Made by a program: the position numbers and the translations under genes | Origin: Rhodocyclaceae bacterium | Lineage (GTDB): Bacteria; Pseudomonadota; Gammaproteobacteria; Burkholderiales; Rhodocyclaceae | Reading direction: 5' to 3' | Length of the DNA stretch: 43,123 nt | Assembly (NCBI GenBank): GCA_013426785.1 | Contig: JACDZI010000023.1 | Location: forward strand, 1 to 43,123 | Shown here: positions 29,954 to 39,019 of the stretch, piece after piece | How the letters are laid out: each line of letters starts with the position of its first letter | Position numbering within the stretch: the stretch's first letter is position 1 | Notes under the pieces: model-generated | What the model saw: the letters and a program-made list of their open reading frames with translations, nothing else | Database searches by the model: none | What the model was told of the DNA's origin: nothing

Positions 29954-31228
29954 TTAGCGGTTGAAGGGTGCCCAGGCGGGCTCGCGTACATCGGCGGCCT
30001 GGACCGAAAGACGTTGCTTGACGCGCCCGTCGGTGGATACGGCGGCGAGGACGCCGCGGCCACCGACCTCGGTGGCGAAGAGGATCATGCGCCCGTTGGG
30101 GGCGAAACTGGGGGATTCATCCTTGGCGGTATCGGTCAGCACCTGGATCTGGCGCGTGGCCAGATCCATGACCGCGACGCGGAAGCGGCCGCTGTCACGG
30201 GTGACGAAGGCCAGCATCTTGCCGTCGGGCGACAGCCGGGGCGTCACGTTGTAGCTGCCATCGAAGGTGACGCGTTGGGCCGGACCGCCGGCCACCGGCT
30301 GGCGATAGACCTGCGGGCTGCCGCCGCGGTCGGAGGTGAAGTAGATGAATTCGCCATCGGGTGAAAATTGCGGTTCGGTGTCGATACCGGATGAAGAAGC
30401 CAGGCGCACCACGCCGCTGCCGTCGGCATTGACTAGATAAAGCTGCGAGGCGCCGTCCTTGGTGAGCACGACGGCGAGTTTCTGGCCGTCCGGCGACCAG
30501 GCCGGGGCGGAATTGGAACCCTTGAAATTGGCCGCGATGTGCCGCTTGCCGGTGGCCAGATCATGTACGTACACGACCGGCTTCTTGGCCTCGAAGGAAA
30601 CATAGGCCAGCTTGCTGGCATCGGGCGACCAGGCCGGCGAGATGATCGGTTCGCGCGAGGCGAGTGCCGCTTGCGCGCCGTTGCCGTCGGCATCGGCGAT
30701 CTGTAGTTCGAAGCGCCCCGGACTCTTGACGACGTAGGCGATGCGCGTCGAGAAAATGCCGCGTTCGCCGGTGAGTTTTTCGTAGATGATGTCGGCGATG
30801 CGGTGCGCTGTGGCGCGAATCTGGGTGGTGTTGTGGGCCAGTGCCTGGCCGGCGACCACGCCCTGCTTTTGGGTGTCGTAGAGGCGGAAGCGCGTTTCGT
30901 AGCGGCTATCGGCGCTCGAGCTGAGGCTGCCAGCGGCCAGGGCATCGGCGCCGCGCGACTTCCAGTCGGCGTAATTGGGCGAGGTGTTTTCATCCATCGT
31001 CACGCCAGTCGTATCGACCAGATTGAAGCGGCCACTCCTTTCTAGATCCGAGCGAATCACCGAAGTGAGTGCTTGAGAAACGACGCGTTCGCCGCCGAAG
31101 TCAGCAATTGCCAGCGGCAAGCGGTTGGCGCCGGCACCGGTGATCTCGATGGATAGCTGGGCCTGTGCCAGATGGGTGGCAACGGCGAAAAGCGCGCCAA
31201 TCGCCAGTCGGGATATGTGTTTTTTCAT
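29954..31228 (-). CDS. tolB: Tol-Pal system protein TolB
   Basis: A 424-residue periplasmic protein with a cleavable signal peptide (residues 1-23). An N-terminal anticodon-binding-like domain precedes a beta-propeller with repeated blade motifs (PAWSPDASKLAYVSFE; PAWSPDGQKLAVVL; PQFSPDGEFIYFTSDRGG; PRLSPDGKMLAFVTRDSG). It couples TolA to Pal. It lies 29 bases after tolA on the minus strand. Confidence 0.97.
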   Translation of the reverse strand: MKKHISRLAIGALFAVATHLAQAQLSIEITGAGANRLPLAIADFGGERVVSQALTSVIRSDLERSGRFNLVDTTGVTMDENTSPNYADWKSRGADALAAGSLSSSADSRYETRFRLYDTQKQGVVAGQALAHNTTQIRATAHRIADIIYEKLTGERGIFSTRIAYVVKSPGRFELQIADADGNGAQAALASREPIISPAWSPDASKLAYVSFEAKKPVVYVHDLATGKRHIAANFKGSNSAPAWSPDGQKLAVVLTKDGASQLYLVNADGSGVVRLASSSGIDTEPQFSPDGEFIYFTSDRGGSPQVYRQPVAGGPAQRVTFDGSYNVTPRLSPDGKMLAFVTRDSGRFRVAVMDLATRQIQVLTDTAKDESPSFAPNGRMILFATEVGGRGVLAAVSTDGRVKQRLSVQAADVREPAWAPFNR

Positions 31229-31257
31229 GGGGTTGGTATTATAGCCCAGCCCGAGAC

Positions 31258-32019
31258 TCAGTCTTCGAGCGGGCGGAATTTCAGGGCCAGGGTGCGGGCA
31301 AACAATTCGCTGTGCGCGGGTTTGGGCAAGGGGCTGGATTTGCGGATGGCCCGTTCGGTAGCGGCGTCGTAGGCGGCGTGGCCGGATGACTTGACCAGTT
31401 TGACATTGAGCACATCGCCGCTGGGCAGTTGGGTGACTTCGAACTCGGCTTCCGGGTTGCCCTTGAGGTCCGGCGGCAGCACGAGGTTGCCGCGCACCTT
31501 GCCCTTGATGGCTGCAATGTACTTGTCCAGTTCCCCGGCCAACGCAGCGCTTGCCTGTTTCGCCTTGAGATCGGCCAGTTCACGGTCGGCTGCCGCCGCC
31601 GCCTTACGTTGCTGCAACTGCTCTGCCTCGCGCTTCAATTGTTCCTGAAAAGGATCGGGGGCTGGCTTGGGCGGCTCCGGCTTGGGTTCGGGCTTCGGTT
31701 TCTCTTTTTCTTTCTGGGCGATGTCCGGCTTCAGTACGGGCTTGGGTGGCTCCGGCCTAGGCTCGGGCTTTACCGCAGGTTTGGGTTCCGGTTGTGGCTC
31801 CGGCTTGGGTTCGGGCTTCGGCGCCGGTGCGGAAGTCGGCGCTGGCGCGACGGCACTGACCAAATCGACTTCGACCGCCTCCTGTTTTTTCGTCTGCCAG
31901 TGCACACCATAGATTAGCAACATGGCGAGCAGCACGTGCATCGTCACGGCGAGAGCGAAGGAAATGCGCTTGCCGGGTGCAGGCGGGGGAGCGACCGGGG
32001 CTTCGTGCGGTTCTCGCAT
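31258..32019 (-). CDS. tolA: Tol-Pal system protein TolA
   Basis: A 253-residue energy-transducing protein: one N-terminal membrane helix (ISFALAVTMHVLLAMLLIYG, residues about 19-38), a long PKPEP-rich spanning region, a Lys/Glu/Gln coiled coil and the C-terminal TonB-like domain that binds TolB and Pal (VRGNLVLPPDLKGNPEAEFE; a final ALKFRP). Part of the linker just after the membrane helix (VAPAPTS) is encoded by a near-identical dispersed repeat copy. Confidence 0.95.
   Translation of the reverse strand: MREPHEAPVAPPPAPGKRISFALAVTMHVLLAMLLIYGVHWQTKKQEAVEVDLVSAVAPAPTSAPAPKPEPKPEPQPEPKPAVKPEPRPEPPKPVLKPDIAQKEKEKPKPEPKPEPPKPAPDPFQEQLKREAEQLQQRKAAAAADRELADLKAKQASAALAGELDKYIAAIKGKVRGNLVLPPDLKGNPEAEFEVTQLPSGDVLNVKLVKSSGHAAYDAATERAIRKSSPLPKPAHSELFARTLALKFRPLED
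31833..31857 (+). repeat. Dispersed repeat, near-identical copy inside tolA
   Basis: The plus strand reads AAGTCGGCGCTGGCGCGACG then GCACT, one mismatch in the 20-base core. On the coding strand it gives VAPAPTS in the TolA linker, another frame and orientation than in queE or ruvA. Confidence 0.6.
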
Positions 32020-32025
32020 GGCCCC

Positions 32026-32439
32026 TTACTTGCCTTTGGGCTGCACCAACAGGCCGATCCTGGCGACTTGGGCACGTTGCAATTCGTCCATCACGGTCAG
32101 CACCGATTCATATTTGGCATTCTTGTCGCCGGCAATCAGCACAGGCTGGTCGGGATGCTTGACTTGTCGTTCCCTGATCATTGCGGCGAGTTCGGTGCGA
32201 CCGACCGTCACCTCGGCACCACCGAGGGCGCGGTCGCGCATTGACATGGCGCCATCCGCCTTGACGATGATCTCCAGCGGTCCGACCGGGGGCTGCGCAG
32301 CCTTGCCGACGCTCGGCAGGTCGATGCTGGCCGGCTGGATCATCGGCGCGGTGACCATGAAGATCACCAGTAGCACCAGCATGACGTCGATATACGGAAC
32401 GACGTTGATTTCGTGCTTGAGGCGACGCGGGCGGCGCAT
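32026..32439 (-). CDS. tolR: Tol-Pal system protein TolR
   Basis: A 137-residue ExbD/TolR protein. A short cytosolic N-terminus (RRPRRLKHEINVVPYIDVML) leads into one membrane helix carrying the conserved Asp of the proton path (YIDVMLVLLVIFMVTAP), then a periplasmic domain (PVLIAGDKNAKYESVLTVMD). It forms the motor with TolQ and is packed between tolQ and tolA. Confidence 0.96.
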   Translation of the reverse strand: MRRPRRLKHEINVVPYIDVMLVLLVIFMVTAPMIQPASIDLPSVGKAAQPPVGPLEIIVKADGAMSMRDRALGGAEVTVGRTELAAMIRERQVKHPDQPVLIAGDKNAKYESVLTVMDELQRAQVARIGLLVQPKGK

Positions 32440-32442
32440 GGC

Positions 32443-33120
32443 TTACTTCATCTGCCGTTGCAGGATGTTCGAGCACTCTTCCATGAAACTTTCGAAGCGC
32501 ACGGCGATGCGGTCGACATCGTGGGCAAAGCGGTTGTAGGCAATGACGGCGGGAATCGCGGCGAACAGGCCGATGGCGGTGGCCACCAGCGCCTCGGCGA
32601 TGCCCGGTGCCACGGCAGCGAGCGTCGCGGTCGTCATGCTGGCGAGGCCGCGGAACGAGTGCATGATGCCCCACACCGTACCGAACAGGCCGACATACGG
32701 GGAGACAGAACCGACCGACGCGAGGAAGGCAAGATGTGCTTCAAGGTCATCAATCTCGCGCTGGTAGGTGGCACGCATCGCACGCCGCACGCCATCGATG
32801 GCGGTGGATGGGTCAAGATTTCCTTGCCCACGCAACTTGTTGAATTCGCGAAAACCGGATTCGAAAATGCGCTCCAGCGCGCCGCTGTGCTGACGGTCGT
32901 GAACGGCGTTCTCATAGAGATTGTTGAGGTCGCCACCGCTCCAAAAATCGCGCTCGAACTTTTCGGTTTTCTCCCGGGCGTCGCGCAGGGCGAACCACTT
33001 GCGAAAGATCCAGTACCACGACATCACGGAGACATAGGTGAGCAAGGCCATCACCAGCTTGACGACCAGGCTGGCATTGGCGATCAGTTCGAAGAGGGCA
33101 AGGTCCTGAGAGACGTTCAT
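32443..33120 (-). CDS. tolQ: Tol-Pal system protein TolQ
   Basis: A 225-residue ExbB/TolQ inner-membrane protein with three helices. The first is near residues 15-35 (SLVVKLVMALLTYVSVMSWY); a large cytosolic loop follows. The last two flank the conserved VGLFGTVWGIMHSFRGLA and IPAVIAYNRFAHDVDRI segments. It uses the proton gradient with TolR to power TolA. It starts two bases after ybgC on the minus strand. Confidence 0.97.
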   Translation of the reverse strand: MNVSQDLALFELIANASLVVKLVMALLTYVSVMSWYWIFRKWFALRDAREKTEKFERDFWSGGDLNNLYENAVHDRQHSGALERIFESGFREFNKLRGQGNLDPSTAIDGVRRAMRATYQREIDDLEAHLAFLASVGSVSPYVGLFGTVWGIMHSFRGLASMTTATLAAVAPGIAEALVATAIGLFAAIPAVIAYNRFAHDVDRIAVRFESFMEECSNILQRQMK

Positions 33121-33122
33121 GG

Positions 33123-33515
33123 CTATGCTTTGAGTTTTTCGTGGATCGGTTTTGGCATCGCGGTTACCTTCCCCTTGGTCAGATCGAGGCAGGCAACCCG
33201 CACCGTGGCGGTCAATAGCGTGTCATTACCCCGGCGGATCGATTGCGCGAATGTTACCTGAGCGCGCCCCAAGTCCTCGACGACAGTATGGACTTCGATC
33301 AGGTCGTCGAGTTTGGCCGGCTTCAGGTATTCGGCCGAAAGTGAGCGTACGGCGAAGGCCAGACCGGCTTGTTCGGCCAATTGCCGCTGCTCGAAGTCGC
33401 GTTCCCGCAGGTATTCGGTACGGCCGCGTTCCAGATACTTCAGGTAGTTGGCGTAATACACCACGCCGCCCGAATCGGTGTCTTCGTAGTAGATGCGGAC
33501 TGTCAAACTTTTCAT
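33123..33515 (-). CDS. ybgC: Tol-Pal-associated acyl-CoA thioesterase YbgC
   Basis: A 130-residue hotdog-fold thioesterase with the 4HBT motif [20 protein letters not shown] containing the catalytic Asp, then [20 protein letters not shown]. The start ATG 33515 overlaps the ruvB stop (ATGA) and has CAGGAGCT ahead of it. YbgC is the usual first gene of the tol-pal operon and acts on phospholipid-linked acyl-CoA. Confidence 0.95.
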   Translation of the reverse strand: MKSLTVRIYYEDTDSGGVVYYANYLKYLERGRTEYLRERDFEQRQLAEQAGLAFAVRSLSAEYLKPAKLDDLIEVHTVVEDLGRAQVTFAQSIRRGNDTLLTATVRVACLDLTKGKVTAMPKPIHEKLKA

Positions 33516-34561
33516 AGCTCCTGCCATAGTTCTCGATTGACTGCTCCAGGCGAATCCAGCCCGAAATGCCGCCAGATGCTCGCCGTCGCCACGCGACCGC
33601 GCGGGGTGCGCTGCAAATAGCCCTGCTGGATCAGATAGGGTTCGAGTACATCCTCGATGGTGTCCCTTGCTTCACCGATGGCGGCTGCGAGGTTATCCAC
33701 GCCGACCGGGCCACCGCCGAATTTTTCCAGCATGGCGGAAAGCAGTTTGCGGTCCATCACGTCCAGGCCGAGGTGATCGACATCCAGCATGATGAGCGCG
33801 GCATCGGCGATGTCGCGCGTAATCGCGCCATCATGCTTGACCTCGGCAAAATCGCGCACGCGGCGCAACAACCGGTTGGCGATACGCGGGGTGCCACGAC
33901 TTCTTCTTGCAATTTCGACCGACCCCTCCTCGGCGATGATACAGTTGAGCAGTTGTGCCGAGCGGCGCACGATCAGGCCGAGATCTTCCGGCGTGTAGAA
34001 CTCCAGACGGGCGACGATGCCGAAACGGTCGCGCAGCGGGTTGGTGAGCATGCCGGCGCGGGTGGTAGCGCCGACCAGGGTGAACGGGGGGAGATCGAGC
34101 TTCACCGAGCGGGCCGCCGGACCCTCGCCGATCATGATGTCGATCTGGAAGTCTTCGAGTGCCGGGTAGAGGATTTCCTCGACGACGGGTGACAGGCGAT
34201 GGATCTCGTCGATGAACAGCACGTCGTGCGGTTCGAGGTTGGTGAGGATTGCGGCCAGGTCGCCGGCACGTTCGAGCACGGGGCCCGAGGTCTGGCGCAG
34301 ATTGACGCCCATCTCGTGGGCAACGATGTGGGCCAGCGTGGTTTTGCCGAGGCCTGGCGGGCCGAACAGCAGCACGTGGTCGAGCGCCTCGCCGCGTTTT
34401 CTGGCGGCCTCGATAAAAATTTCCAACTGGTTGCAAATCTTCTGCTGGCCGACATACTCGGCGAGTCGCTTCGGCCGCAGGGCGCGCTCGATGACTTCCT
34501 CCTGTGTCGAGGCGCTGGCCGGGGCGATCAAGCGGTCGGCAAGGGTGTCGGTTTCGATCAT
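33512..34561 (-). CDS. ruvB: Holliday junction branch migration helicase RuvB
   Basis: A 349-residue AAA+ ATPase: Walker [19 protein letters not shown], Walker [21 protein letters not shown], sensor [18 protein letters not shown] and the C-terminal winged helix ([20 protein letters not shown]). Hexamers drive branch migration with RuvA. It overlaps the AI-2E transporter stop upstream and ybgC downstream (ATGA overlaps), so ruv and tol genes share one transcript at least in part. Confidence 0.98.
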   Translation of the reverse strand: MIETDTLADRLIAPASASTQEEVIERALRPKRLAEYVGQQKICNQLEIFIEAARKRGEALDHVLLFGPPGLGKTTLAHIVAHEMGVNLRQTSGPVLERAGDLAAILTNLEPHDVLFIDEIHRLSPVVEEILYPALEDFQIDIMIGEGPAARSVKLDLPPFTLVGATTRAGMLTNPLRDRFGIVARLEFYTPEDLGLIVRRSAQLLNCIIAEEGSVEIARRSRGTPRIANRLLRRVRDFAEVKHDGAITRDIADAALIMLDVDHLGLDVMDRKLLSAMLEKFGGGPVGVDNLAAAIGEARDTIEDVLEPYLIQQGYLQRTPRGRVATASIWRHFGLDSPGAVNRELWQEL

Positions 34562-35604
34562 GGGGTGACGGTGGATGGTGCCGACCAGTGGTCGGCGAGC
34601 ATGAGGGCGAGGGCGAGGATCACCGGACCGAGGAAGATCCCGACGAAGCCGAAGGCCAGGATGCCGCCGAAGACGCCCAGCGCGATGAGCAGGATCGGCA
34701 GGCTGGACGTCCGGCTGATGAGAACGGGCTTCAGAAAGTTATCCACGCTGCTGATGACCGCGACACCCCAGACGATCATGAAGAGGGTCATACCGGTTTC
34801 GCCCTGGCTGTAAAGCCACCAGGCGGCGCCACCCCAGATCAGTGGCGGGCCGACCGGGACCATCGACAAGAAGAAAGTCCCGGCGGAGAGCAGCAGGGCG
34901 GCCGGAACGCCGGCAATGAGGAAGCCGACGAGGGCTACGAGCGACTGTCCTGCTGCCGTGCCGACGATGCCGACCATAACGCCGATGATGGTGGAGCGTG
35001 ACAGCAACAGCATGCGCCGACCGAGTTCGCCGCCGATCTTGTCGGCCAGGTGAGTGAGGCGGGCTGCCAGGAAACGGCCGTCACGATAGAAAAAGAAGGC
35101 GATGAAGACGACCAGGGTGAGTTCAAGCAGTCCCTGGCCGATCAGGCTGACGGAGGCGAGCAGCAGTTTGCGGGCTGGTTCGAACAATTGCTGGCCGAGT
35201 TGCGTTAGCTCCATCTGGCTTCCCGCAAGTTTGCGCCAGTAGGCATCGAGGTGTTCGCCCGCCAGCGGGATGGCGGACAGCCATGCCGGTGGCGACCAGT
35301 CGCCGGCCGCGAACCATGCCCGCAACAGACCCAGCAGCTGGGCTACGCCATCGGCAATGGTAGCGGCGAGATAGGACATGGGCACCAGAACGGCCGTCGC
35401 CAGCAGCAGGGTGACGAGCAGCGCAGCGAGCGTGGCACGCCCCTGGACACGTGCCTCGATCCAAGCAAACAGCGGCCAAGTGGTCAGGCAGAGAATGGCG
35501 GCAAACAATACCGCAGCGATGAAGGGGGCCAGCACCCATGCCGCCCCGATCATGATGAGCACGGCGACAGCGATGCGGGCGTAGGCGCGGGTGCTTTCGT
35601 TCAT
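34558..35604 (-). CDS. AI-2E (PerM) family transporter
   Basis: A 348-residue inner-membrane protein of the AI-2E/PerM family: two hydrophobic N-terminal helices ([20 protein letters not shown], then [17 protein letters not shown]), a cytosolic loop and a C-terminal bundle ([40 protein letters not shown]). These are exporters or permeases of varied substrates, so none is assigned. It is inserted between ruvA and ruvB, which are adjacent in many bacteria. Confidence 0.9.
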   Translation of the reverse strand: MNESTRAYARIAVAVLIMIGAAWVLAPFIAAVLFAAILCLTTWPLFAWIEARVQGRATLAALLVTLLLATAVLVPMSYLAATIADGVAQLLGLLRAWFAAGDWSPPAWLSAIPLAGEHLDAYWRKLAGSQMELTQLGQQLFEPARKLLLASVSLIGQGLLELTLVVFIAFFFYRDGRFLAARLTHLADKIGGELGRRMLLLSRSTIIGVMVGIVGTAAGQSLVALVGFLIAGVPAALLLSAGTFFLSMVPVGPPLIWGGAAWWLYSQGETGMTLFMIVWGVAVISSVDNFLKPVLISRTSSLPILLIALGVFGGILAFGFVGIFLGPVILALALMLADHWSAPSTVTP

Positions 35605-35636
35605 GCTGCCTAGTTTATGCCTGAATGGCAGCCGTT

Positions 35637-36230
35637 TCAGGGTTTGGCCAGCGATTTCAAAGCCTGGCGAATCCCCTCAGAGACGCTCACGCTGTCTGCC
35701 AAGCCCTTCATCGCGGTCAGCGCTTCCCGCTCGCTGTAGCCGAGCGACAAGAGTGCATTGAGGATGTCGCTCGATGCGTCGGGAATTGCCGTCCCGCCAG
35801 CGCCGACTCTTACCGGTGCGCTGTTCCCGGTGGGGAGTTTGCCCTTGAGTTCGAGCAGCAGGCGTTCGGCGGTTTTCTTGCCGATGCCCGGAACCTTCAC
35901 CAGCCGCCCCGCTTCCTGCAGCGCAACGGCTTGGGCCAGTTCGGAGACGGACAGGCCCGAGAGTATTGCCAGCGCGGTGCGGGCGCCGACCCCGGCAATC
36001 TTCAGCAACTGCCGGAACAGCGTGCGCTCCTCATGGGTGAGAAACCCGAACAGCAGATGGGCGTCCTCGCGTACGACGAGATGCGTCACGAGGGCGACTT
36101 TCTCGCCATTCGCCGGCAGGTTGTAAAAGGTGCTCATCGGCACGTCCAGCTCGTAGCCGACGCCGCCGACATCGACGAGGATTTGTGGCGGGTTCTTTTC
36201 CAACAGGGTACCTGCGATTCTGCCAATCAT
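35637..36230 (-). CDS. ruvA: Holliday junction DNA helicase subunit RuvA
   Basis: A 197-residue protein: domain I ([20 protein letters not shown]), domain II with two helix-hairpin-helix motifs ([32 protein letters not shown]) and domain III ([20 protein letters not shown]) that contacts RuvB. Residues 140-150, in the flexible linker between domains II and III, are encoded by the dispersed repeat. ATG 36230 is chosen for its spacing from GGAG and its overlap with the stop of the relic upstream; an in-frame ATG lies six bases earlier. Confidence 0.97.
   Translation of the reverse strand: MIGRIAGTLLEKNPPQILVDVGGVGYELDVPMSTFYNLPANGEKVALVTHLVVREDAHLLFGFLTHEERTLFRQLLKIAGVGARTALAILSGLSVSELAQAVALQEAGRLVKVPGIGKKTAERLLLELKGKLPTGNSAPVRVGAGGTAIPDASSDILNALLSLGYSEREALTAMKGLADSVSVSEGIRQALKSLAKP
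35788..35810 (-). repeat. Dispersed repeat, copy inside the RuvA linker
   Basis: The minus strand carries the identical 20-base core GTCGGCGCTGGCGGGACGGC. In RuvA it reads VGAGGTA, a frame different from that used in queE. Confidence 0.8.
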
Positions 36231-36548
36231 GTACATAGCTCCTCGACGCGCCGCACGAGGTTGGCAACGACCAGCTCCCGCGGTAACGCGGCATATTTTC
36301 GCGCAAAGGCCTGCGCATTGACGGCGAATAAAGGATCGAAAAGCATGCGCTGGAGTTTTTGCGGCAGGTCGCTTGCCGGCGAGCACGGCGTTCAGGCTTG
36401 CCAATGCGGAGTTTTCGATGGCCCGCAATTGATCCACCGTCCAGTGCACTTGATGTCCTCGTTCACGCAGAGCGCGCGCCAGCGGCAGGAATGCGCCCAG
36501 ATGCCCCAGGCCGGCACCGAACCCCCAGGCGTAGAGCAGGTTCGCCAT
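36227..36548 (-). pseudogene. Relic glycosyltransferase gene reduced to its two ends
   Basis: The first ~55 codons ([40 protein letters not shown]) resemble the N-terminus of an MGT/UGT-type glycosyltransferase. From about 36375 to the end, a different frame encodes [20 protein letters not shown] and continues with a helical tail ([20 protein letters not shown]) to a TGA at 36227-36229, like the C-terminus of such enzymes. The 322-base span is not divisible by three and lacks about 300 central residues. Both ends keep operon-type overlaps (TGATG with ruvC, ATGA with ruvA), so a full gene once stood here and lost its middle. Confidence 0.7.
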
Positions 36549-37078
36549 CAGACCAGCCGCCCGTTCCTGACGCGGAATCCCGCTGTGGCCAGCGACCCCA
36601 GGCCCTGCCCGCCGTGAGCGTGGCAGATCGCGCAGGCGAGGGCGTCGGCGGCGTCCGCCGAAGGCGATCCGGGCAATTGCAGTAGCCGCGTGACCATGTG
36701 GGCGACTTGCTCCTTGGCGGCTTTGCCATGGCCGACCACCGCCTGCTTGATCTGCAGGGCCGTGTACTCGGCGACCGGCAGATTCGCCAGTACCAGTGCG
36801 GAAACGGCTGCCCCGCGCGCCTGACCGAGCAGCAGCGTAGACTGCGGATTGACGTTGACGAACACTTTTTCGATCGCAGCTTCGCTGGGTGTGTACGTCG
36901 CGATGACCTCGCCGATGCCATCCAGCAGGGTTTTCAGCCGCAGCGGCAGACTGTCGTTGTCGTTGCTTTTGATGCAGCCGCTTGCCACGTAGGCCAGTTT
37001 TTGGCCGACCTTGTCGATGACCCCGAAGCCGGTGATGCGCAGGCCTGGGTCGATGCCGAGGATGCGAACGGTATTCAT
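36548..37078 (-). CDS. ruvC: Holliday junction resolvase RuvC
   Basis: A 176-residue endonuclease that cuts Holliday junctions. Catalytic acidic residues are visible: Asp in [15 protein letters not shown] (residue 10), Glu in [15 protein letters not shown] and Asp residues in [16 protein letters not shown] near the end. ATG 37078 overlaps the stop of the EamA gene (ATGA). Longer frames upstream are shadows of that gene. Confidence 0.97.
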   Translation of the reverse strand: MNTVRILGIDPGLRITGFGVIDKVGQKLAYVASGCIKSNDNDSLPLRLKTLLDGIGEVIATYTPSEAAIEKVFVNVNPQSTLLLGQARGAAVSALVLANLPVAEYTALQIKQAVVGHGKAAKEQVAHMVTRLLQLPGSPSADAADALACAICHAHGGQGLGSLATAGFRVRNGRLV

Positions 37079-37923
37079 CGCCGCGAAAGATACACGCCCC
37101 ATACCGCCAGCGCCATGCCGGCGAGCGCGAGGCCGGTCAGGGTTTCGCCGAACAGCAGCCAGGCCAGCAGGGCCGTTGTGGGCGGGGTGAGGTAAAATAG
37201 GCTGGCGACATTCACGGCGCTGCCGTGGCGGATCAGCCAGTTGAGCAGCGAAATGGCACCGATCGACAACACCAGCACCAGCCAGCCGAGCGCGAAGAGG
37301 AATTCGCTGGCCCAATCGATGCGGAAGCCATTGGTGCAGAAAACGACGATACCCGTGATGACCGCCGTAGGCAGAAACTGGGCGACCGAGCCGCTGCGCC
37401 AGTCGAAGTGCGGACAAAAACGCTTTTGATAGAGCGTGCCGGCGGTGATGCCGAGCAGGGCGGTGAGTGCCGGCCATAAGGCTTCGACCGCGAAGTCGGT
37501 GCCGATCCTGCCGGACAGCACCAGCGCAACGCCGCCGAAGCCTAGCACCAGGCCCAGCCACTGGCGCGGCAGCACGGTTTCGCCGAGCAGGCGGCCGGCG
37601 AGGGTGGCGGTGAGCAGCGGTTGCAGTCCGACCACCAGGCTGGTGATGCCGGCCGGGAGTCCCATACCGATGGCAATGAATACCCCGCCGAGGTAGGCCG
37701 CGTGTACCAGCAGGCCGCTGACGCCGATGTGGAACCAGTGACGGCCACTGCCCGGCCAGGGTGCGCGCAGGATCAGCGCCAAGCTGGTCATCAGGCTGAT
37801 GACCAGCAGGTAGCGGACCAGCAGGAACGCCAGCGGCGCGGCATGGGGCAACCCCAGTTTCGCGCCGAGGAAGCCGGTGCTCCAGAGCAGGACGAACAGG
37901 AAGGGAGCGAAGCGAGCCAGCAT
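37075..37923 (-). CDS. EamA/DMT family transporter
   Basis: A 282-residue inner-membrane protein with about ten helices in two EamA repeats ([20 protein letters not shown] at the start; [20 protein letters not shown] and [20 protein letters not shown] in the second). These drug/metabolite exporters have varied substrates; none is assigned. ATG 37923 is chosen over the TTG just upstream. It is translationally coupled to ruvC. Confidence 0.9.
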   Translation of the reverse strand: MLARFAPFLFVLLWSTGFLGAKLGLPHAAPLAFLLVRYLLVISLMTSLALILRAPWPGSGRHWFHIGVSGLLVHAAYLGGVFIAIGMGLPAGITSLVVGLQPLLTATLAGRLLGETVLPRQWLGLVLGFGGVALVLSGRIGTDFAVEALWPALTALLGITAGTLYQKRFCPHFDWRSGSVAQFLPTAVITGIVVFCTNGFRIDWASEFLFALGWLVLVLSIGAISLLNWLIRHGSAVNVASLFYLTPPTTALLAWLLFGETLTGLALAGMALAVWGVYLSRR

Positions 37924-37930
37924 CAATGGA

Positions 37931-37955
37931 AAGTCGGCGCTGGCGGGACGGCAAT
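37931..37955 (+). repeat. Dispersed repeat, copy between yebC and the EamA gene
   Basis: The plus strand reads AAGTCGGCGCTGGCGGGACG then GCAAT, containing the identical 20-base core. It fills most of the 41-base spacer after the yebC stop. Confidence 0.8.
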
Positions 37956-37964
37956 CGTTGTCGT

Positions 37965-38690
37965 TTATTCGTCCATCACCGCCGAGCTATAGACCTCTTG
38001 CACGTCGTCGAGGCTTTCCAGCGCATCGAGCAGTTTCTGCATCTTCGTCGCATCGTCGCCGGCCAGTTCGGTTTCGTTCTCGGGTTTCATCGTCACTTCG
38101 GCATACTCGGCGGTGAACCCCGCTGCTGCTAGCGCTTCCCTGACGGCGAGAAAATCGTTGGGGGCAGTGACGATCTCTATCGAATCATCCTCGTTCGTCG
38201 CCACATCTTCGGCGCCGGCTTCGATGGCTGCATCCATCAGTTTCGCCTCGTCCGTGCCCGGGGCGAAGATCATCTGGCCGCAATGCTTGAACATGAAGGC
38301 GACGCAGCCGTCGGTGCCCATGTTGCCGCCGTGCTTGGCGAAGGCGTGACGCACTTCGGCGACAGTGCGGACACGATTGTCGGTGAGGCAATCGACCATC
38401 ACGGCCGCGCCGCCGATGCCATAGCCTTCGTAGCGGATCTCATCGTAACTCACGCCTTCCAGTTCGCCGGTACCCTTCTTGATGGCGTTCTCGATCTTGT
38501 CCTTGGGCATGTTGACGGCTTTCGCCTTATCGACCGCCATGCGCAGACGTGGGTTGAAGCCAGGATCGCCGCCGCCCATCTTGGCCGCAACGGTGATTTC
38601 CTTGGCGATCTTGGAAAAGGCTGCGCCGCGTTTTTCATCCTGGCGACCCTTGCGGTGCTGGATGTTGGCCCATTTGGAATGTCCTGCCAT
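37965..38690 (-). CDS. yebC: YebC/PmpR family regulatory/translation protein
   Basis: A 241-residue YebC family protein: [20 protein letters not shown] at the start, [20 protein letters not shown] in the middle, [20 protein letters not shown] and [19 protein letters not shown] after it. The family acts as transcription regulators and has been linked to translation at proline stretches. It is often found next to ruvC. It is the first gene of the long minus-strand block. Confidence 0.96.
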   Translation of the reverse strand: MAGHSKWANIQHRKGRQDEKRGAAFSKIAKEITVAAKMGGGDPGFNPRLRMAVDKAKAVNMPKDKIENAIKKGTGELEGVSYDEIRYEGYGIGGAAVMVDCLTDNRVRTVAEVRHAFAKHGGNMGTDGCVAFMFKHCGQMIFAPGTDEAKLMDAAIEAGAEDVATNEDDSIEIVTAPNDFLAVREALAAAGFTAEYAEVTMKPENETELAGDDATKMQKLLDALESLDDVQEVYSSAVMDE

Positions 38691-38797
38691 GATGGATTCT
38701 GTTTCCTAGTGAAAATGGGCGCGATTTTACGGCACGGCGCCTGCTTGGCGCGTGTTACGATAATTCACCCTTGATTTCAGCCAATTGCTGCGCCCCA
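38691..38797. promoter_or_regulatory. Divergent intergenic region yebC / PP0621-like
   Basis: A 107-base gap between divergent genes that must hold their start signals. GATAAT at 38759-38764 could be a rightward -10 box, but no well-spaced -35 is seen. No repeats are evident. Confidence 0.35.
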
Positions 38798-39019
38798 GTG
38801 CCGAAGACGATCCTGTTGATTCTCGCCGCGATATTTGCCTACTGGTACTTCGTAGGCAGAAAACGTGTGGCGTCAAAACCCCGCCGACGAGATGCCGCCT
38901 CGAGCGAAAACATGGTGGCCTGCGCCCATTGCGGGTTGCGTGTTCCCGAAAGCGATGCGATCTCGGCTGCCGGGCGCAATTATTGTTGCGATGAGCACCG
39001 CCAGCTTGGCTCATCCTGA
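38798..39019 (+). CDS. PP0621 family protein
   Basis: A 73-residue protein with one N-terminal membrane helix (TILLILAAIFAYWYFVGRKR) and a cytosolic Cys motif (MVACAHCGLRVPESDAISAA, then NYCCDEH) that probably binds zinc. This matches the PP0621 family found before pilS-type genes in betaproteobacteria. GTG 38798 is the likely start; the next gene overlaps its end by 29 bases. Confidence 0.8.
   Translation: MPKTILLILAAIFAYWYFVGRKRVASKPRRRDAASSENMVACAHCGLRVPESDAISAAGRNYCCDEHRQLGSS

Noticed and set aside
35637-36548. A 303-residue glycosyltransferase-RuvA fusion protein
   Set aside because: The glycosyltransferase-like N-terminus is in frame with RuvA only through a junction of unrelated sequence. 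RuvA has its own ribosome-binding site and start at 36230.
36548-37954. A longer N-terminal form of RuvC reading back through the EamA gene
   Set aside because: The upstream part is an out-of-frame shadow of the transporter. RuvC starts normally at 37078 with [12 protein letters not shown].
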